Shown piece by piece: positions 60,725 to 64,000 of a stretch of DNA of 64,000 nt. Under the pieces are notes generated by a model. It worked only from the letters and a program-made list of their open reading frames with translations. It searched no databases and was not told the DNA's origin. Each line of letters begins with the position of its first letter. The first letter of the stretch is position 1. Location of the stretch: NCBI GenBank assembly GCA_016223165.1, contig JACRPO010000017.1, forward strand, positions 62,001 through 126,000, in the 5' to 3' direction. The translations under genes and the position numbers were made by a program. This stretch comes from Burkholderiales bacterium (GTDB lineage: Bacteria > Pseudomonadota > Gammaproteobacteria > Burkholderiales > Burkholderiaceae_C).

Positions 60725-60886
60725 GACCCGCGGGCGCGCCGACCTGGCGCAGGGGGCGCACCTCGGGTCGAACGCGGCGGCCGGCCGCCCGCTGCCGGCC
60801 ATGCCCGTGCCGGCCTGCACAGCGCGCTGTCGACGCGGACACGCCGGATGCGTTGAGTCCTCCACCGGCCACGAGCGCGAGGTTCC

Positions 60887-61147
60887 ATGGTCCGCCAACC
60901 CGAGATCCACTGCCCTGCCTGCGGCTACAAGCCGCGGCTCGAGGACCGCTGGTCCTGCGTGCCCGAGTGCGGCACGGTCTGGCACACCTTCTGGACCGGC
61001 GGCGTCTGCCCGGGCTGCACGCGCCAGTGGAAGACGACGCAATGCCCCGTCTGCGAGAAGGTGTCGCCGCACCGCGCCTGGTACCACCTGCCCAGCGAAG
61101 AGCCGGGCGGGCGCCGCGAGCCGGCGACACTGGACATCGAGACCTGA
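60887..61147 (+). CDS. Small zinc-ribbon-like protein
   Basis: An 86-residue protein with three Cys-pair motifs: CPACGYKPR, CVPECGTVWH and CPGCTRQWKTTQCPVC, plus a His. Six to eight ligands would suit one or two structural zinc ions. The role is unknown; it could bind nucleic acid or protein. ATG at 60887 follows GAGG by 5 bases. Its stop codon begins an 11-bp array. Confidence 0.75.
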   Translation: MVRQPEIHCPACGYKPRLEDRWSCVPECGTVWHTFWTGGVCPGCTRQWKTTQCPVCEKVSPHRAWYHLPSEEPGGRREPATLDIET

Positions 61148-61185
61148 GCGCCACCTGGGCGCCAACTGCGCGCCACCTGGGCCGA
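61142..61185 (+). repeat. 11-bp tandem array starting at a stop codon
   Basis: ACCTGAGCGCC (61142-61152) carries the gene's ACC TGA end. It is followed by ACCTGGGCGCC (-61163), AACTGCGCGCC (-61174) and ACCTGGGCCGA (-61185). The rest of the 279-base gap to the next gene shows no gene or clear site. Confidence 0.85.
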
Positions 61186-61426
61186 GCGCCAACCGAGCAC
61201 CCCTGAGCGGGGCCGGAGGACGGCCGGGCGGCAGCCACGACGTGCTCTTGCAGGCCGGCGAAGCGCCTCCACTTTCGATCCCTGAGCGGATCTCCGGGTG
61301 AAGCGGCGCCTGCCCGCTCGGGCAGGCTGCCGCCCGGCTCGCCTGCCCGGTCGGCCGATGCGCGGCGCGGCGAGGGCGCGCACGATTCCCCGCCATCGCA
61401 GCCCAGCGCGCCCGCTCGCACCGCCC

Positions 61427-62458
61427 ATGACCTCCTCGCCCCCGCCCCCGCCCGACTCCCCGTCCGACCCCCGCCTGCCCGACGCCGTGGCCCGCGTCGC
61501 GGCCTCGGTGGTGGCCGTGGTCACGCGCCGCCGTGCCGCCTCCGGTGTCGTCTGGCGCCCCGGCCTCGTCGTCACCAGCGCCAGCGCCCTGTGGCACGCG
61601 CCGCGCGCGCAGGTCGTGCTGCCCGGCGGCGAAGCCGTCGTCGGCACGCTGCGCGGCGCCGATCCGGGCACCGATCTCGCGGTGCTCGAGATTGCCGGCG
61701 GCGAGGGGCCTGCCGCCGGGCCGGCCGCCGGCGATGTCGCCACCGCGCCCTCGGGTGGCGCGCGGGCCGCGAGCTCGGGCAGCTCCGCCACCGCGGCCCC
61801 GGACAGCGTCACGACGGCGGCTTCGGGCGGCAGCGACGCCGCGCCCGCCGCACCCGGCACGCGCGTCGGCGACTTCGTCTTCGCCGCGGGTCGCGACCCC
61901 GAAGGCGGCGTGCACGCGAGCTTCGGCCATGTCGGCGCCACCGGTGGCGCCTGGCGCAGCTGGCGCGGCGGCCGCTTCGACGCGCTGATCCGGCTCGACG
62001 GCGGCCTCTACCCCGGCCTCGCCGGCGCGGCGGTGGCCGGGGTGCAGAGCCCCGTGCTTGGCATCGCCAGCCCCGCCTTCAGCCGCCACCACGCCGTGGT
62101 GGTGCCGGCGGCGACCATCGAACGCGTGCTCGCCGCCCTGCTCGCGCACGGCCGCGTGCCGCGCTCGCACCTCGGCATTGCCGTGCAGCCGGTGCGCGCC
62201 ACGCTCGACGGCGCCGCCACCGAAGGCCTGCTCGTCAGCTCGGTGGCCGAAGGCGGCCCCGCCGCCGCGGGCGGCCTGCTCGTCGGCGACGTCATCGTCG
62301 AGGCCGCCGGCCGCCCGGCACGCGAGCTGGAGGCGTTGCGCGCCACCATCGCCGACACCACGCCCGGCGCGGCGCTGGCGCTCACCGTCTCGCGCGCCGG
62401 CCGGCGCGTGACGCTCGCCATCGACGTGGCCGAGCAGCCCCGCACGGGCTGCCACTGA
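61427..62458 (+). CDS. HtrA-like protein with lost catalytic residues and a C-terminal PDZ domain
   Basis: A 343-residue trypsin/HtrA-fold protein that looks inactive. Where TNAHV is expected it has TSASA (S53 in place of catalytic His); where NPGNSGGPL is expected it has YPGLAGAAV (A199 in place of Ser). The Asp (D83, PGTDLAVL) remains. A Gly/Ala/Ser insert lies at ~91-143. The PDZ domain (~245-335) includes LGIAVQPV and GLLVGDVIVEAAG. No signal peptide is visible. Such a protein could bind substrates or regulate the intact protease two genes away. ATG at 61427 is chosen over an in-frame one at 61298 with a basic, low-complexity lead. Confidence 0.8.
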   Translation: MTSSPPPPPDSPSDPRLPDAVARVAASVVAVVTRRRAASGVVWRPGLVVTSASALWHAPRAQVVLPGGEAVVGTLRGADPGTDLAVLEIAGGEGPAAGPAAGDVATAPSGGARAASSGSSATAAPDSVTTAASGGSDAAPAAPGTRVGDFVFAAGRDPEGGVHASFGHVGATGGAWRSWRGGRFDALIRLDGGLYPGLAGAAVAGVQSPVLGIASPAFSRHHAVVVPAATIERVLAALLAHGRVPRSHLGIAVQPVRATLDGAATEGLLVSSVAEGGPAAAGGLLVGDVIVEAAGRPARELEALRATIADTTPGAALALTVSRAGRRVTLAIDVAEQPRTGCH

Positions 62459-62496
62459 ACAGGCCACCGAGCAACCTCGTGAGGCCCGCCGCGTCG

Positions 62497-63150
62497 ATGT
62501 CCAGCCGCCCGCGCATCGTCATCGTCGGCGCCGCCCCCTGGCTGGCGCAAGGCCTGGCCTCGGTACTGGCGGACGAGGCGCGCTGGCAGCTCGCGGTGCG
62601 CCCCACCATCGAGCCGGCCGACGCCTACGTGCTGCACGCGCGCGACGAAGAGGAGGCGAGCGAATTGCACGCGGCGCTGCCGCCGCTCGCCCCAGTGCTG
62701 TGGGTCGGCTTCGCGAACGACGAACGCGAGCCCGAGCGCGGGCCCGGACGCGAGCCCGGAGGCCCCCCACGGGCCATCGGCCAGCTGCCTACCGACGCCC
62801 CCGGCGAGCAGTTGCGCGCCGCGCTGGCGGCGGTGCTCGCCGGCCTCTCGGTGCGCGGCCCAGCGGCGCCGTGGCCGGCACGCGCCGAAGCTCCGGCCCG
62901 CGGCGCGCCCAGGGCGCTCTTCGCGGGGACGGCGGAGATGGCCGAGACGGCCGAGGCGCTGACCTCGCGCGAGCTCGAGGTCTTCGAGCTGCTCGCCAAG
63001 GGCCTTTCGAACCGCGACATCGCGGGCGTGCTCGGCATCTCGGCGCACACGGCCAAGTTCCACGTCGCGCAGATCCTCGCCAAGGTGGCCGCGGCCACAC
63101 GCGCCGAGGCGGTGGCGATCGGGCTGCGCCTCGGCCTCATCGGCCTGTAG
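62497..63150 (+). CDS. LuxR-type HTH response-regulator-like protein
   Basis: A 217-residue regulator. The C-terminal LuxR helix-turn-helix is clear (LTSRELEVFELLAKGLSNRD, then ISAHTAKFHVAQIL). The N-terminal part (~1-115) has receiver-like strands (RIVIVGAAPWLAQGLASVL) but no phosphorylation pocket, so it is not a normal receiver. An Arg/Glu/Pro/Gly repeat (~77-90) separates them. It sits between the two HtrA-like genes, 38 bases after the first and 29 before the second, and probably controls them. Confidence 0.85.
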   Translation: MSSRPRIVIVGAAPWLAQGLASVLADEARWQLAVRPTIEPADAYVLHARDEEEASELHAALPPLAPVLWVGFANDEREPERGPGREPGGPPRAIGQLPTDAPGEQLRAALAAVLAGLSVRGPAAPWPARAEAPARGAPRALFAGTAEMAETAEALTSRELEVFELLAKGLSNRDIAGVLGISAHTAKFHVAQILAKVAAATRAEAVAIGLRLGLIGL

Positions 63151-63179
63151 CGCGCTCGCACGTGAAAGGAGCGGATGCC

Positions 63180-64000
63180 ATGGACGGCCTCGGCGACGAC
63201 CGCATCACCGGCGACATCACCGGCGACATCGGTGGCGACATCGGTGGCGATATCGGTGGCGAGATCGGTGGCGAGATCGCGGGCGGCGCGCCAGGCCACT
63301 TCGCGGGCGACTCCGCGGGCGACCTCACCGACGACAGCCTGCTCGACGCCTACTCGCGGGCGGTGGTCGGCACGCTCGAGCGCGCCCGCGGCGGCGTCGT
63401 CTCGCTGGCGCTGCACGGGCCGGCAGCGCGCGGCGCGCGGCACGCGGCCGGCGCTTCCGGGCGCGGCAGCCCGCGCGGCGTCGGCTCCGGCTTTCTCGTC
63501 ACGCCGGACGGCTACCTGCTCACCAACCACCATGTCGCCGGCGCCGCACAGCACGTGCGCGCCACGCTGGACGACGGCAGCGAGCACGACACGGTGCCGG
63601 TCGGCGCCGACGCCGACACCGACCTCGCGCTGCTGCGCCTGGCGCACCCGGTGGCCGGCGCGGCGGCGCTGCCGCACCTCGAGCTCGGCAGCTCGGCGCA
63701 GCTGCGTGTCGGCCAGGTCGTGGTCGCCATCGGCAACCCGCACGGGCTCGGCCAGACGGTCACCACCGGCGTCATCTCGGCACTGGGGCGCACGCTGCGC
63801 GCCCGCAACGGGCGCCTCATCGACGGCGTCATCCAGACCGACGCCAGCCTCAACCCCGGCAACTCCGGCGGCCCGCTGCTCGACACGCGCGCGCGCGGGA
63901 TCGGTGTCAACACGGCGCTCATCGCCGGCGCGATGTCGCTGTGCTTCGCCGTGCCCGCCGACACGGCACGCTGGGTGCTGGCCGAGCTGCTGCGCCACGG
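63180..64000 (+). CDS. Trypsin-like serine protease (HtrA-like), partial
   Basis: At least 273 residues; it runs off the window. The catalytic triad is intact: H118 in TNHHV, D148 in DADTDLALL, S229 in NPGNSGGPL. Residues 9-36 are a tetrapeptide repeat (Ile-Thr/Gly-Gly-Asp/Glu, 7 copies) and no signal peptide is seen, so it is probably cytoplasmic or exported by another route. AAAGGAG, 8 bases from the ATG, supports the start; an ATG at 63175 is out of frame. A PDZ domain may follow beyond the edge. Confidence 0.88.
   Translation, partial: MDGLGDDRITGDITGDIGGDIGGDIGGEIGGEIAGGAPGHFAGDSAGDLTDDSLLDAYSRAVVGTLERARGGVVSLALHGPAARGARHAAGASGRGSPRGVGSGFLVTPDGYLLTNHHVAGAAQHVRATLDDGSEHDTVPVGADADTDLALLRLAHPVAGAAALPHLELGSSAQLRVGQVVVAIGNPHGLGQTVTTGVISALGRTLRARNGRLIDGVIQTDASLNPGNSGGPLLDTRARGIGVNTALIAGAMSLCFAVPADTARWVLAELLRH
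63204..63287 (+). repeat. 12-bp in-frame tandem array in the protease 5' end
   Basis: Seven 12-bp units of the ATCGGTGGCGAC/ATCACCGGCGAC type encode Ile-Gly-Gly-Asp/Glu or Ile-Thr-Gly-Asp. The unit length keeps frame, unlike the 11-, 13- and 14-bp arrays in noncoding DNA. Confidence 0.9.

Overview
The window is very GC-rich and dense in coding sequence. It reads as chromosome of a Burkholderiales-type betaproteobacterium (Rubrivivax/Leptothrix/Ideonella-like). This rests on family content: a soluble molybdenum formate dehydrogenase, a Bug/TctC-type tripartite carboxylate transporter, a PEP-CTERM protein with a sigma-54-like promoter, fused beta-oxidation genes, and long overlapping operons. 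No tRNA, rRNA, CRISPR array, insertion sequence, prophage or replication origin was seen. All gene names come from motif and family recognition by eye.

Layout. (1) 1-8.9 kb is an oxalate/formate module: oxalyl-CoA decarboxylase, formyl-CoA transferase, an ADP-forming acyl-CoA synthetase, a fused FdsG-FdsB and the start of FdsA, all on the minus strand, with a divergent Crp/Fnr regulator. (2) 8.9-13.3 kb is a TctCBA-type transporter with an odd kinase-BON protein. A TTGAC-N4-GTCAA operator occurs both in front of oxc and in front of tctC, which ties the transporter to the oxalate genes. (3) 13.3-31 kb is mixed: HDAC-like deacetylase, PglL/O-antigen-ligase-like membrane protein, RND efflux pair, PlsB-like acyltransferase, rnhA with a methyltransferase, mltD, DUF1993, a PEP-CTERM protein, and a four-gene dehydrogenase/MFS/chromate operon. 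(4) 31-38.4 kb holds rlmB, a cobalt-type nitrile hydratase with a histidine-rich tail, a DUF1624 protein, a RES/Xre toxin-antitoxin pair, a CobB-like sirtuin, a secreted protein and an AraC regulator.

(5) 38.4-52 kb holds two divergent acyl-CoA operons. The minus operon has SCP2, MerR, acyl-CoA dehydrogenase, thiolase and a FadB-like protein. The plus operon runs SDR, carboxyltransferase, acyl-CoA dehydrogenase, enoyl-CoA hydratase, biotin carboxylase, BKACE, thioesterase, in the order of the atuBCDEF genes for citronellol/geranyl-CoA degradation. A perfect 14-bp palindrome lies between them and is the likely MerR operator. (6) 52-59.8 kb is a five-gene phosphorelay. (7) 59.8-64 kb has small conserved genes, a catalytically dead HtrA-like protein, a LuxR-type regulator and an intact trypsin-like protease cut by the window edge.

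A recurring feature no single gene explains is a set of short degenerate tandem arrays, mostly 11-14 bp per unit, placed at gene ends. Several include the stop codon itself, so the array repeats the end of the gene. At least ten occur in 64 kb.
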